Positions 8,378 through 16,402 of a stretch of 64,000 nt of DNA are shown here, piece by piece. The number at the start of each line of letters is the position of its first letter. The first letter of the stretch is position 1. The DNA comes from Nitrobacter sp039808345 (GTDB lineage: Bacteria; Pseudomonadota; Alphaproteobacteria; Rhizobiales; Xanthobacteraceae), in NCBI RefSeq assembly GCF_047824785.1, contig NZ_CP181167.1, positions 2,356,001 through 2,420,000 of the forward strand, read 5' to 3'. The notes beneath the pieces are model-generated. The model was given only the letters and a program-made list of their open reading frames with translations, made no database searches and was not told the DNA's origin. Both the position numbers and the translations under genes were made by a program.

Positions 8378-11300
8378 GCGAAGTATTCCTTCTCGGCGGG
8401 AGCGATCAGCGGGGGACGCTCCTCCCATTGGCCGTTGTTGAAGATAAAAGGCTTATAGCCCTGGGTGGGGTCGATGACGATGGCGCGTATCCAGCCGCCG
8501 AGCACCAGGCTCTTGACCTTGACCACGCGCTGCAGCACGCCGCCGGCGAAGTCCAGCGGCGCCTCGATCAGCGCGATCAGGCGCATCGGCTCGTGGTAGG
8601 GGCGTCCCTCGCGCATCACCGTCTGCATCGGCAGGCCGGTCCGCAGATCGCTCAGGCTGCCGGTCATCACCCCGAAGCGGCCGGACACGTTGTGGTAGAC
8701 CTTGCTGCCGCTGCCCAGATGGGCATTGTCCACGGTGGAGAAGAAGTGTTCGAGATTGATCCACTGGCCCACCACCACCGGGGCTGCCAGCAGGTTTTCC
8801 AGCAGCCGGCCCTTGGGGTCGCAGCGCCAGTCGTAGGACAGCAGGAAGGCGGTGCCCTGCAGGTCGGAGTTCTCGGTGAGCGCGCGGCGGCCGACGATGC
8901 CGTATACGTTCCCCGACAGTCCCCATTCGGGGCGCACCTGCGCCCAGTCCACCGCCAGGCGGTTCGCCAGGCGCAAGGCTTCCGCCGGTTCGAGTGACTT
9001 CGCCTCCGGCAACAGTTTCGGCATGCGCTCGGCCGCCGTCAGGCGCGAGGCCGCTCGCAGGCCCTCGCGCAGGCGTTCCAGATACACCAGGTGGCGCGGC
9101 GGCAGCAGGTCGAGGTCGGACAGTTCGATGGCGTCGGTGGTGGTGACATGCAGCGCGGGCATGAACCAGGTGTCTTCCGGGATGGTGATGCCCATGGCCG
9201 CCAGCCGCTCGCGCACCGCGGGCTTGTTGGCCATCTGCGCGAACACCCGGGCGTTCACGATGCCGCTGGCGCCGCCGCAGGCGCCGCAGTCCAGCGCCGA
9301 CTCGTAAGGGTTGTTCTCGGTCTTGCCGCCGTGGCCGACAACCAGCACGAAGCGCGAGAAGGTCTGGGTCAGCCCGATCATGGTCAGGGCCGTGTGCACG
9401 TAGTTGACCTGCTCGTCGAGCGAGTAGCCGATGCGTCCCAGCCGCTCGAGCTGATGATTGGCGTAGTCGGCATCGACGCCGTAGACTTGGCGCAGCTTGT
9501 CGATGAACCCGGCCTCCTGCGTCTGCGGCACGCCGAACTCCGTGCGCAGCCGCGTCGGTCCGTCGCGGCGGCGCAGCGCGATCTCGCGCAGCTCGCGGAT
9601 CATGTCGTCATCCACCCGCTCGCGCTCGATCTTCAGTTCGTCATGCAGCGCCTTGACGATCATCGCCCGCTGCAGGGTGCGGATGATGGAGTCGGCCTGC
9701 TCGCGGCTGAGCTTGTCCACCAGCAGACGGGTCACCGGCTTTTCGGTATCCATGCGGCTGCGCCAGCGGCTGTAGCCCAAAGGCGCCAGGGTTTTGCCGA
9801 ACAGGTCCAGCCCGAACAGCATGCCCACCGCCTCCACCGTGACGTAGGGCGAGAGCACCGACTTCTTGAGATCGTGCAGCGCATGGCCGAGCGTGCTGAC
9901 GAAATCCTCGTTGTGGGGGTCCAGCGCGGCGGGCAGCTCCAGCACCAGGTTTTTGGGCGTGATCACCGCCGGGCAGTAATGGCTTTCGCTGCCCTTGCCG
10001 TAGCCGAGGAAACCCACCGGCACGCCGAAGAAGCCGGCGATGCCGAAGGTCTGGTAATTACCCACGCGCTCCAGGTGGCGGCGGATGGGTTCGGCTCGCA
10101 CGTCGATGCAGAACCAGGCCTGCGCGAACGGCCGCTTGTCGGGTGGCGGATCCTGCGGCGCCTGCACCTGGGTGAGCAGCTTGTCGATGGCCTGCCCCTC
10201 CATCGCCAGGGTCCACACCATGCCTTCCTGCGGCGCGAAGTCCCGCAGGCCCTGCAACAGATTCCCGACGTCTTCCGGCGCCAGCGCATCGAGCGCGGCG
10301 GCGGCGTTCGCGGCGGTGGCCAGCTCGCGCAGCGCGGCGGCCTGTTGCTGCCCGAGCCGGGCCTGCCACAACGGCCAGTAGCGTTGCAGGAGATCATGGC
10401 AGCGGGCGCCGTTGCCGCGCGCCAGCGTGTCGTCGATGCGCTGCGCCCAGTCGGGCAGCACCTCGCCGCTGTGCAGCGCGTGGCGCAGCACGCATTCCGC
10501 GCCGCGTTCGCGCACCACGGCGCTGAGCTCGTCACGCCGCATCGGCGTGCCGCGATGGCGCGCGCTTTCCTGCAGCAGCGCCAGCCCCATGATCAGCCGG
10601 ATCGCCAGCAGGTCGACGATATCGGCCGGGTACTGCTGCGCCCAATAATAGTGCTTGGCCGAGGCGCGCCAGCGCACGAAGCCGGTCCAGCCGTGCAGCC
10701 GGGTGAGCACGCGGGTGAAGTAGGTCGGCCAGGCGTCGGCGCTGATGCCCATCTCCTCCATGACGTAGACCACCGCGCTCTCGGCGTCCTGCACGCGGTC
10801 GAGAATACGCGGCATGTGCAGACCGCGCAGGAACATGCGCGCGTTGCGCCGCGTCAGCTCGCTCCAGGCGGAGAACAGGCCGCGCTCGCGACCGGGCATC
10901 CGCCAGGCGGACTGGTCTTCGTCGAAGAAATCAAGACAGTTCTTAATGACGAGTTCGTCGAGCTCCTCGGCGAGCTCGGTGCCCCACAGGGCATCGACCG
11001 CCTCGGGCAGGGTGAGCGCGTGCAGGCGCTGTTCAAGCCCCGGCAGCAGCGCGGCAACGTCCACGGACTGCGCGGAAGGCGGATGGCCGTGCAGCGCGGC
11101 GTGGACATCCTTCGCCCGCGCGCCCCGCACCACCGCATCGCGGTCGTGCGGCGTCTGCATCTGCGCATGCAGCCAGCGCGGCCAGTCGACGCCCGGAACC
11201 GGAGGCAGGTCCTGCGAGCGCCGCCCCAGCTCCTCGTCGAGGGTCTCCCGCCGCACCTTGCCTTCGCGCTGCCAGCGCTGGTAGTCGCTGCGCGGCAGGA

Positions 11301-11487
11301 ACATGCGCGCGTGAAACAGCTCCGCGCCGCGACGCACCGCCTGCTCGAACGGCATGTCCTCGAGGCCGTAGAGCGGGTTGTGATGAATGAAGGTCCGCAT
11401 CGGCCAGAAGAACGGCACCGGCTCACCCGCCACATAGGCGGTCGAGCGCACCCGCAGACGCCGGCCGAGGTTCAATGCATCCACCAT
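8374..11487 (-). CDS. dabA: DabA, cytoplasmic subunit of DAB inorganic carbon accumulator
   Basis: A 1037-residue DUF2309 protein. With DabB it forms an energy-coupled CO2-hydrating pump that builds up cytosolic bicarbonate. The beta-carbonic-anhydrase-like site is visible: FCIDVRAEPIRRHLE gives C460, D462 and R464. Further on, VVGHGGKTENNPYESALDCGACGG supplies the histidine and last cysteine of the zinc site. The ATG at 11487 has GGAGG 6 bases upstream; the ATG at 11493 directly abuts the GGAGG and is less likely. It overlaps the preceding membrane gene by 16 bases and the PII-like gene by 4, so the four genes form one operon. Confidence 0.93.
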   Translation of the reverse strand: MVDALNLGRRLRVRSTAYVAGEPVPFFWPMRTFIHHNPLYGLEDMPFEQAVRRGAELFHARMFLPRSDYQRWQREGKVRRETLDEELGRRSQDLPPVPGVDWPRWLHAQMQTPHDRDAVVRGARAKDVHAALHGHPPSAQSVDVAALLPGLEQRLHALTLPEAVDALWGTELAEELDELVIKNCLDFFDEDQSAWRMPGRERGLFSAWSELTRRNARMFLRGLHMPRILDRVQDAESAVVYVMEEMGISADAWPTYFTRVLTRLHGWTGFVRWRASAKHYYWAQQYPADIVDLLAIRLIMGLALLQESARHRGTPMRRDELSAVVRERGAECVLRHALHSGEVLPDWAQRIDDTLARGNGARCHDLLQRYWPLWQARLGQQQAAALRELATAANAAAALDALAPEDVGNLLQGLRDFAPQEGMVWTLAMEGQAIDKLLTQVQAPQDPPPDKRPFAQAWFCIDVRAEPIRRHLERVGNYQTFGIAGFFGVPVGFLGYGKGSESHYCPAVITPKNLVLELPAALDPHNEDFVSTLGHALHDLKKSVLSPYVTVEAVGMLFGLDLFGKTLAPLGYSRWRSRMDTEKPVTRLLVDKLSREQADSIIRTLQRAMIVKALHDELKIERERVDDDMIRELREIALRRRDGPTRLRTEFGVPQTQEAGFIDKLRQVYGVDADYANHQLERLGRIGYSLDEQVNYVHTALTMIGLTQTFSRFVLVVGHGGKTENNPYESALDCGACGGASGIVNARVFAQMANKPAVRERLAAMGITIPEDTWFMPALHVTTTDAIELSDLDLLPPRHLVYLERLREGLRAASRLTAAERMPKLLPEAKSLEPAEALRLANRLAVDWAQVRPEWGLSGNVYGIVGRRALTENSDLQGTAFLLSYDWRCDPKGRLLENLLAAPVVVGQWINLEHFFSTVDNAHLGSGSKVYHNVSGRFGVMTGSLSDLRTGLPMQTVMREGRPYHEPMRLIALIEAPLDFAGGVLQRVVKVKSLVLGGWIRAIVIDPTQGYKPFIFNNGQWEERPPLIAPAEKEYFA

Positions 11488-12230
11488 GACCATCCTCCGA
11501 TCGAAGCCAGAACCGCGGCAACGGCAGCAAGCATCAGCCCCAGGCCAGCGCCGTATGACAGATCGACTGTTCCCGCAGGACGCGGCCATTCTTTCCCGAA
11601 CAGGCCGTGCTGCCACAGGATCGCGGCCGCCCAGCTCCACAGCAACCATACCGCGAGCACAACAGCCGCCAGACCTGTGGGAATCTGCTGCAACACCGCA
11701 AGCATGGCGAAGAACCCGGGGAACGGCGGCGCCGCCAGAGCCGCAAGCATGGTCACCACCAAGGCCCAGGTCAGGCGCGGAAAGGCCGGACCGATCCGCC
11801 CACGCAGCCCGAGATACGCCCCTCCGAGACGATGGCTCAGGCTGGAGCCGAGAACCATCAGCACCGCGGCGGGAACTGTCACCGCCAGAGCCACGAACAC
11901 CAGCGTCTTCCCGTGCAGGCCATGCAGCCACGCCAGCCACACCAGCGGCCAGGCCGAGGTCGCCTGCAGCCGCGCCCAGATGAACACCTCCTGCACTGAA
12001 AGCAGCCGCCAGGCGTAGAGAAGCGCGGTGAACGCGGCCAGCAGTTGCAGCGGAAGGATGAATTGCTCAGGCGGTGCGGCCGCCTGGTTGAGCAGCCACG
12101 CGCCCGCGGTGGGGAAAGCCACAAGCGCCGGAACACGCAGCCAGACGGGCAGCACCTGGAGCCCGGCGTTGAACAACATGCTCAGGGGAAACAGCGGCAG
12201 AAGGATCAAGGCAAGGAGCAAAGCGATCAT
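11472..12230 (-). CDS. Small antiporter-like membrane protein between dabB and dabA
   Basis: A 252-residue, strongly hydrophobic protein with about six to seven membrane segments, starting MIALLLALILLPLFPLSMLFN. The middle and C-terminal part (ALAAPPFPGFFAMLAVLQQ, then VWLLWSWAAAILWQHGLFGKEW) looks like the late helices of NuoM/MrpD-type antiporter subunits, where a Pro-Gly-Phe segment precedes the last helices. It begins 5 bases after dabB and overlaps dabA by 16 bases. A role as an accessory membrane subunit of the DAB pump is likely from context; the family was not identified with certainty. Confidence 0.7.
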   Translation of the reverse strand: MIALLLALILLPLFPLSMLFNAGLQVLPVWLRVPALVAFPTAGAWLLNQAAAPPEQFILPLQLLAAFTALLYAWRLLSVQEVFIWARLQATSAWPLVWLAWLHGLHGKTLVFVALAVTVPAAVLMVLGSSLSHRLGGAYLGLRGRIGPAFPRLTWALVVTMLAALAAPPFPGFFAMLAVLQQIPTGLAAVVLAVWLLWSWAAAILWQHGLFGKEWPRPAGTVDLSYGAGLGLMLAAVAAVLASIGGWSWWMH

Positions 12231-12235
12231 GGCGG

Positions 12236-13936
12236 TCAGACCCAACGCAGCCAGATGTTCACCCGCTTGGTCGCGCTCAGCGTGCCGCGCGCCAGTTGGG
12301 TGTAGATGTAAGACACGTAGAACTCTCGCGAAAACAGGGCGTAGAGATAGAGGTAGATGGCATTCCACCGCGTGCCGGGCTTGCCCTCGAATTCGAGAGA
12401 ATGGGCATAAAAGGTGGCCAGCCAGGAGCCGACAAGCGCGACCGTGACGAGCACCACGAGAGTGTCGAAAGCCAGGACATTGATACTCGCCGCGGCATAG
12501 ATGGCGTCGCGCAACTCGGCATCCGGGTAGAGGAAGGTCTCGAACGTATGAGCGATCAGGGTGTAGCCGACCACCACGATGAAAAAGGACAGAAGGACCA
12601 TGGTCAGTGTGCGCAGCGGACTCTCGCTGGGCATCTTATGAATGGAGAAGAACAATTGCGCGCCGGTGACCCAGCCGAAGAACAGCAGCACCACAGAACC
12701 CTGCTTGTGGAAGAAATCCGCCGCCACCATCCCATGTGACAGACCCAGCACCAGCGCCGGCACCAATACGGTGGCGAGCGCGGCCAACAGCCATGGCACT
12801 CTCTGGACTTCGCGCAGGGGACGGCGTTCGACCACGAAGCTGTAGATATCATCGGGCGGCACGCCATCTTCGCGGCGGCTGTCGCCGATCACGTTGCCCG
12901 CATTGAGAAACAGCGTGGCCTTGAACAGTCCATGCGCGATGAGATGATAGACGGCGAGCGAAAACGCGCCCAGCCCGCATTCCATGATCATGAAGCCCAT
13001 CTGCCCCATGGTGGAATAGCCCAACGATTTCTTGACGTCGTTCTGCGTGAGCATCAGCGCCGAGCCGATCAGCGCCGTCACCAGCCCGACGATGAACGCC
13101 AGGTGCAGCGCGTCGGGCGCGTGAACAAACACCGGCGCGAAGCGGTTGAACAGAAATCCGCCGGCGTTGACGATGCCCGCATGCATCAGAGCCGACACCG
13201 GCGTTGGACCGTCCATCGTATAGGGCAGCCATGTATGCAGCAGGAACTGCGCCGAGCGGGCAAACGCCGCCAGCGCCAGCAGCATCCCCGCCGTCGGAAC
13301 CACCGCCACTCCACCTAGCTGCACGTTTGGATCGGCACCGATCCGCGCGAACAGTTCCGGCAACTGGGCAGTGCCATAGCCATGCCACAACAGCAACGCC
13401 GCGCCCACCAATGGCAAATCGCCCACTCGATAGGTCAGAAACGTCCATAATGCATAGCGGCCGCTGGCCTTGCGGCTGGTATCGAAGCCGAGCAGAAAGA
13501 ACAACAGCACCCCGACCAGAAACCACGCGACCAGCAGCGTAAGCAGATCGCCGGCGATAACCATCATCAGGATCACGGCCGTCATCAGGTCCAGCATGGC
13601 GAAAAACCGCACATAGCCGGGTTCGTCGGCCATGTAGCGCACCGAGTACACATGCACCACCAGGCTGATAGCCGACACCAGCACCGCCATCGCCACCGCG
13701 AGATTGTCGAGCAACAAAGCCGCCGGCCCGAGATGCGCCACCGTCACATCGCCCTGCGGGGCACGCAGCACCGCCACCAGCAACGCCACCGAGACCACGC
13801 ATGTGACAGCCGTCATCGCCACGCTGAGGCGCGCCGCCCGTGCTTGCTGACCAGATCCTGCCAGCGGAGCCACTATCGCCGATAGTACCGGGAGCGCCGG
13901 CAATGCCACCAGACACCAAGAGACCCATTGATCCAC
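12236..13936 (-). CDS. dabB: DabB, membrane antiporter-like subunit of DAB accumulator
   Basis: A 566-residue member of the proton-conducting (NuoL/MrpA-like) family with about 14 membrane helices. Family marks are YSVRYMADEPGYVRFF, HTWLPYTMDGPTPVSALMHAG, NDVKKSLGYSTMGQMGFM and HLIAHGLFKATLFLNAG. DabB is thought to feed cation gradient energy to DabA. Two charged residues that conduct protons in NuoL-type subunits are changed: the helix-5 Glu position is F139 (WF instead of WE) and the helix-7 Lys is R227 (FARSAQ). First gene of the operon dabB-orf-dabA-PII. Confidence 0.9.
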   Translation of the reverse strand: MDQWVSWCLVALPALPVLSAIVAPLAGSGQQARAARLSVAMTAVTCVVSVALLVAVLRAPQGDVTVAHLGPAALLLDNLAVAMAVLVSAISLVVHVYSVRYMADEPGYVRFFAMLDLMTAVILMMVIAGDLLTLLVAWFLVGVLLFFLLGFDTSRKASGRYALWTFLTYRVGDLPLVGAALLLWHGYGTAQLPELFARIGADPNVQLGGVAVVPTAGMLLALAAFARSAQFLLHTWLPYTMDGPTPVSALMHAGIVNAGGFLFNRFAPVFVHAPDALHLAFIVGLVTALIGSALMLTQNDVKKSLGYSTMGQMGFMIMECGLGAFSLAVYHLIAHGLFKATLFLNAGNVIGDSRREDGVPPDDIYSFVVERRPLREVQRVPWLLAALATVLVPALVLGLSHGMVAADFFHKQGSVVLLFFGWVTGAQLFFSIHKMPSESPLRTLTMVLLSFFIVVVGYTLIAHTFETFLYPDAELRDAIYAAASINVLAFDTLVVLVTVALVGSWLATFYAHSLEFEGKPGTRWNAIYLYLYALFSREFYVSYIYTQLARGTLSATKRVNIWLRWV

Positions 13937-13970
13937 GGCAACACTCCTTGTTGAGTCGGGATGGCGCGAT

Positions 13971-14003
13971 GTCGAAGCAGTCGAGATATTCGAAGCAGTC
14001 GAG
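13971..14003. repeat. Short tandem direct repeat upstream of dabB
   Basis: TCGAAGCAGTCGAGA occurs twice, at 13971 and 13989, with an 18-base period (about 1.7 helical turns). It lies within 70 bases upstream of the dabB start, in the dabB/small-ORF divergent spacer. A regulator site or a simple duplication are both possible. Confidence 0.55.
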
Positions 14004-14065
14004 AGGACCCGCGCTGCTCCCGCTGGCCGGAGCAGGCTGGCGTGGGCATCATATAAGGCAGTATC

Positions 14066-14094
14066 GAATAAGAAGAAATTTGAATTTCTTATTC
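14066..14094. promoter_or_regulatory. AT-rich palindrome in dabB / small-ORF spacer
   Basis: GAATAAGAA and TTCTTATTC, with one extra G-T pair, form a 10-bp inverted repeat round a 9-base centre. It stands out from the surrounding GC-rich DNA and sits between the divergent dabB operon and three small genes. A TATAGT-like -10 box follows at about 14114. Operator for a regulator shared by both directions is the favoured reading; no poly-T makes a terminator unlikely. Confidence 0.45.
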
Positions 14095-14164
14095 AACCCC
14101 CAAAGTAAGCTAATATAGTTTGACCCTGACGCTTATTGAATCGTTTTCAGGCAAGAGAACTACC

Positions 14165-14458
14165 ATGGCTAAATACGTCGGACTTGATCAAGACACACAC
14201 GGGATAACCGCGCTGGGGCGAACCGTGCTCGATGCGCGCGTTTTCGGACTCATCCCCGAAACGCAGGATTGCGCGGGCTGGGACGCCGGGCAGATGCAGG
14301 CGCTGATGAGCAAAGTGAACCACCTTTGGGATCAATACGGTAACGTTCCCAGTGCGTTGCCGCCGGAACTGGCCGAGCGCCACAATCGCGTTTATACCGA
14401 GGCCATCGCGCGCGCCAAGGCGCGCGGCTGGAACGCTGAACTGGACGACAACGATTAG
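14165..14458 (+). CDS. Hypothetical protein, 97 aa, divergent from DAB operon
   Basis: A soluble, acidic 97-residue protein beginning MAKYVGLDQDTHGITALGR and ending WNAELDDND. It has one cysteine (QDCAGWD) and a probable helical C-terminal half (LPPELAERHNRVYTEAIARAKARGW). I do not recognise the family. The ATG at 14165 is preferred; an upstream TTG at 14120 is weak. It leads a row of three small genes (next starts 5 bases later), divergent from dabB, so a link with carbon uptake is possible but unproven. Confidence 0.7.
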   Translation: MAKYVGLDQDTHGITALGRTVLDARVFGLIPETQDCAGWDAGQMQALMSKVNHLWDQYGNVPSALPPELAERHNRVYTEAIARAKARGWNAELDDND

Positions 14459-14463
14459 CTTGG

Positions 14464-14670
14464 ATGAACCGGCTGTACCCGCCAAGTTCGGATCTGGCTT
14501 TTGCGCGATCAGGCTGGAGAGTTGCGGATGACGGGCGCCGCATAACGGTGTGTGACGACGCGTCGCATCACCTCAAGCTGGCCAGGCCGGTTCAAAGTCT
14601 GACAACGAAAGGCCATCGCACTCAAACGGCGCGAAAATTCCTGGATATGTTACAAGGCCACGCATCATGA
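14464..14670 (+). CDS. Possible small protein, 68 aa
   Basis: Reads MNRLYPPSSDLAFARSGWRV to DMLQGHAS. It starts 5 bases after the previous stop and its TGA overlaps the ATG of the next small gene (ATGA), an arrangement that favours a real gene. The product is basic, with RVADDGRRITVCDD forming a short beta-like stretch. No domain was recognised and the ribosome site is weak, so it remains tentative. Confidence 0.42.
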   Translation: MNRLYPPSSDLAFARSGWRVADDGRRITVCDDASHHLKLARPVQSLTTKGHRTQTARKFLDMLQGHAS

Positions 14671-14822
14671 GCGTTCTGGACGTCTATGTATATGTGATCC
14701 CGTTTCTGGTGATCTCCGCTACCATTGGCGCGGTTTTGTGGAATCGGCGGAAGATCAACCGCGCCCGCGCATCCCACATCAGCAAAAAACCTGAGGACGA
14801 GAGCCTTTCCGCCTCCGACTGA
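14667..14822 (+). CDS. Small single-pass membrane protein, 51 aa
   Basis: The product reads MSVLDVYVYVIPFLVISATI, then GAVLWNRRKINRARASHISK and a short acidic tail. Residues 5-25 make one convincing membrane helix followed by a cluster of arginines and lysines, so an N-out, C-in topology is expected. Its ATG overlaps the TGA of the preceding small gene by four bases. Function unknown. Third and last gene of the small cluster beside the DAB operon; a degenerate dispersed repeat begins right after it. Confidence 0.55.
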   Translation: MSVLDVYVYVIPFLVISATIGAVLWNRRKINRARASHISKKPEDESLSASD

Positions 14823-14827
14823 ACTCA

Positions 14828-14930
14828 GAGTCCCTCACCGCTTCATGGAAAAGGTGAAAGACTCTACCTTCATGTTTTGACGCGTCTTCCTCAGGCGAAC
14901 CGGCATCCATCCCCGGCTCAAAGTCCGGCC
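14828..14930 (+). repeat. Dispersed repeat, type 1, degenerate
   Basis: Matches the order of the type 1 element: agagtc-hairpin (ccgcttcatgg), tttgacgcg, and the gcgaaccgg core, but with several changes (cgtcttcctcaggcgaaccggcat). Located just after the 51-aa gene. Confidence 0.6.
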
Positions 14931-14948
14931 GCAAGTCAAGGCGGCTCG

Positions 14949-15215
14949 TCAGTGCACCGTCATCCAGGCCCGTGCATCGCGTTGCGCCATGACGATCTCG
15001 GTCTCGGACATCAGAGCGGCAACCTCGCGGCGCATCGCGGCCGCTTCAGCGTGCCCCTTGAGGGCGGCAAGGTTGAACCATTTATGCGCGGCCACCAGAT
15101 CGACCAGACCGGCGCGACCGCTCGCCCAGTACAGCCCCCGCTCGAAAAGAATATCCTGAATTGCGTCAGCGCTTACCGGCACCGCCGTCTCGAAATCGAT
15201 CTGCCCCTGAAACAT
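14949..15215 (-). CDS. Small Sel1-repeat protein
   Basis: An 88-residue protein. Its centre (LYWASGRAGLVDLVAAHKWFNLAALKG) is one Sel1-type helix-loop-helix repeat, with the hallmark AHKWFNLAA. The C-terminal part (MSETEIVMAQRDARAWM) matches the capping helix that follows Sel1 repeats in many alphaproteobacteria. The ATG is directly preceded by GAGGG. Such short Sel1 proteins probably act as protein-binding modules; no partner is evident. Confidence 0.7.
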   Translation of the reverse strand: MFQGQIDFETAVPVSADAIQDILFERGLYWASGRAGLVDLVAAHKWFNLAALKGHAEAAAMRREVAALMSETEIVMAQRDARAWMTVH

Positions 15216-15494
15216 CCCTCTGTTCCCCTTTTTTTGCCGCCCTGCTTCGAGTGCGGCCCATCCACCTGTCAGCGCCCCGCTGGATCCAACCGCCGTTCGC
15301 CGGCGTGCCGTCCAGACACACGGATCATGAAGGTGAAATTTGAAGAGCAGTTTAAGTATCGCGATGAATCGAACGTGAACGTCATCGGCGGATAGCGACC
15401 ACTTCGGATCAAAAAACCCTTATATGACAAAGGCTTTCGCCGTCTCGCACGATTCGGTTTACCGTGAGATTTGGCAGACCGCTAACCATCGCTG

Positions 15495-15597
15495 GAGCAT
15501 CGGACCCGAAAGTGGGAACCGGTTTCGGGATAAATCCGATGCTCAATCAATTAACTGGAGCGACGGCGCTGATTCCATTTGATCGGCCGCCGATCTG
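15495..15597 (+). repeat. Dispersed repeat, type 3, copy A
   Basis: About 100 bases running gagcatcggacccgaaag, then gtgggaaccggtttcggg, to gatcggccgccgatct. A nearly identical copy lies in opposite orientation at 20169-20272. The first half is an imperfect palindrome round AACCGG. It directly abuts a type 1 element at its right end. Confidence 0.85.
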
Positions 15598-15700
15598 GAG
15601 TCTTCCACCGCTTCATGGAAACGGTGAAAGACTCCATCTTTATGTTTTGACGCGTTTTCTTCACGCGAACCGGATTCCGCTTCGCTCGAAAACGCTATAA
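15598..15700 (+). repeat. Dispersed repeat, type 1
   Basis: A well-preserved copy: gagtctt hairpin (cttcatggaaacggtgaaag), then gacgcgttttcttcacgcg and aaccggattccgcttcgc, then tcgaaaacgctata. The second half is an interrupted palindrome (gcgttttc... gaaaacgc). Part of a 200-base composite with the type 3 element just upstream. Confidence 0.85.
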
Positions 15701-16267
15701 AGCCCGGATCCAGACGCGCGTGCGCGAAGGCGCTGCCGGGACGATGCCGTCAAGCATCACCACGATCCGCAAGCCTTCCAGCGGCCGCTCTGTTGGCAGA
15801 ATGACAGGAAATGGCGACGCGAGCGCTATAACGTCTTCGCGCGAAGCATGTCCCCGGACTCGACTCCGGAGGTCAGCATACCGGTTCACGCGAAGAAAAC
15901 GCGTCAAATCAAAATCCGGCAGCGCGCCTCTGATTTGATCAGAAGCGAAGAAAGCTTGATGGCCGAGCCAGCGGCAGGACGAGGGCGTCGGTGAACACGT
16001 CAGGACCAACTCTCACCGCAGCCTGGGCCGCCAGTGATCGCGGACTTGATATCCGCGTCGAGGAAGACCGGCGACGAGACTCATCGCGATCTTCCTTCGG
16101 ACCGGTTGTCGAGGAGAAATTCCGAAACAACGATCCGACCGTTTGACCTGATGTCTCGCCGACACCCTCTCTCGTCGTCGTAGCCCGAACTGAAATCTGC
16201 CTGGAAGCAAACTGCCTCGGCTCCAACGACGTCGCCGGCATCAAGCCGCCGGCGATTCCAAGCGAAC
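15701..16267. other. Spacer with a degenerate repeat, no convincing gene
   Basis: About 570 bases without a supported gene. A degenerate reverse type 1 element lies near 15825-15930 (ataccggttcacgcgaag, then aaaacgcgtcaaatc) with an insertion like that seen in the variant copies at 45.4 and 57.4 kb. Open frames across this span translate the repeat itself and are not believed. Confidence 0.6.
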
Positions 16268-16402
16268 TTACTTCTTCTTCTTGGCGACCTTCTTGGCGAC
16301 CTTGCGGGTCTTCTTCGCTGTCTTCTTCACCGCGCTCTTCGTCTTCTTCACCTTCTTCGTCGTCTTCGCCTTGGCTTTCGCCTTCTTCGCCTTCTTGGCC
16401 AT
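16268..16402 (-). CDS. Lysine-rich histone H1-like protein, 44 aa
   Basis: A 44-residue protein built almost only of Lys, Ala, Thr and Val (MAKKAKKAKAKAKTTKK and on to a KKKK end). This resembles the C-terminal tail of eukaryotic H1 and bacterial H1-like or AlgP-type DNA-binding proteins. A nucleoid or RNA/DNA charge-neutralising role is likely. GGAGGG stands 3-4 bases before the ATG at 16402, so the short start is preferred over 16462. Monocistronic. Confidence 0.75.
   Translation of the reverse strand: MAKKAKKAKAKAKTTKKVKKTKSAVKKTAKKTRKVAKKVAKKKK

Noticed and set aside
9091..12018. Very long open frame (975 codons) on the plus strand
   Set aside because: It lies wholly opposite dabA and the antiporter-like gene, whose motifs are unmistakable. 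High GC opens the complementary frame; the translation is rich in His, Arg and Gln without any domain.
15695..16009. Possible 104-aa minus-strand protein
   Set aside because: Its centre (FDLTRFLRVNRY) is the translation of a type 1 dispersed repeat; the same peptide appears from other copies.
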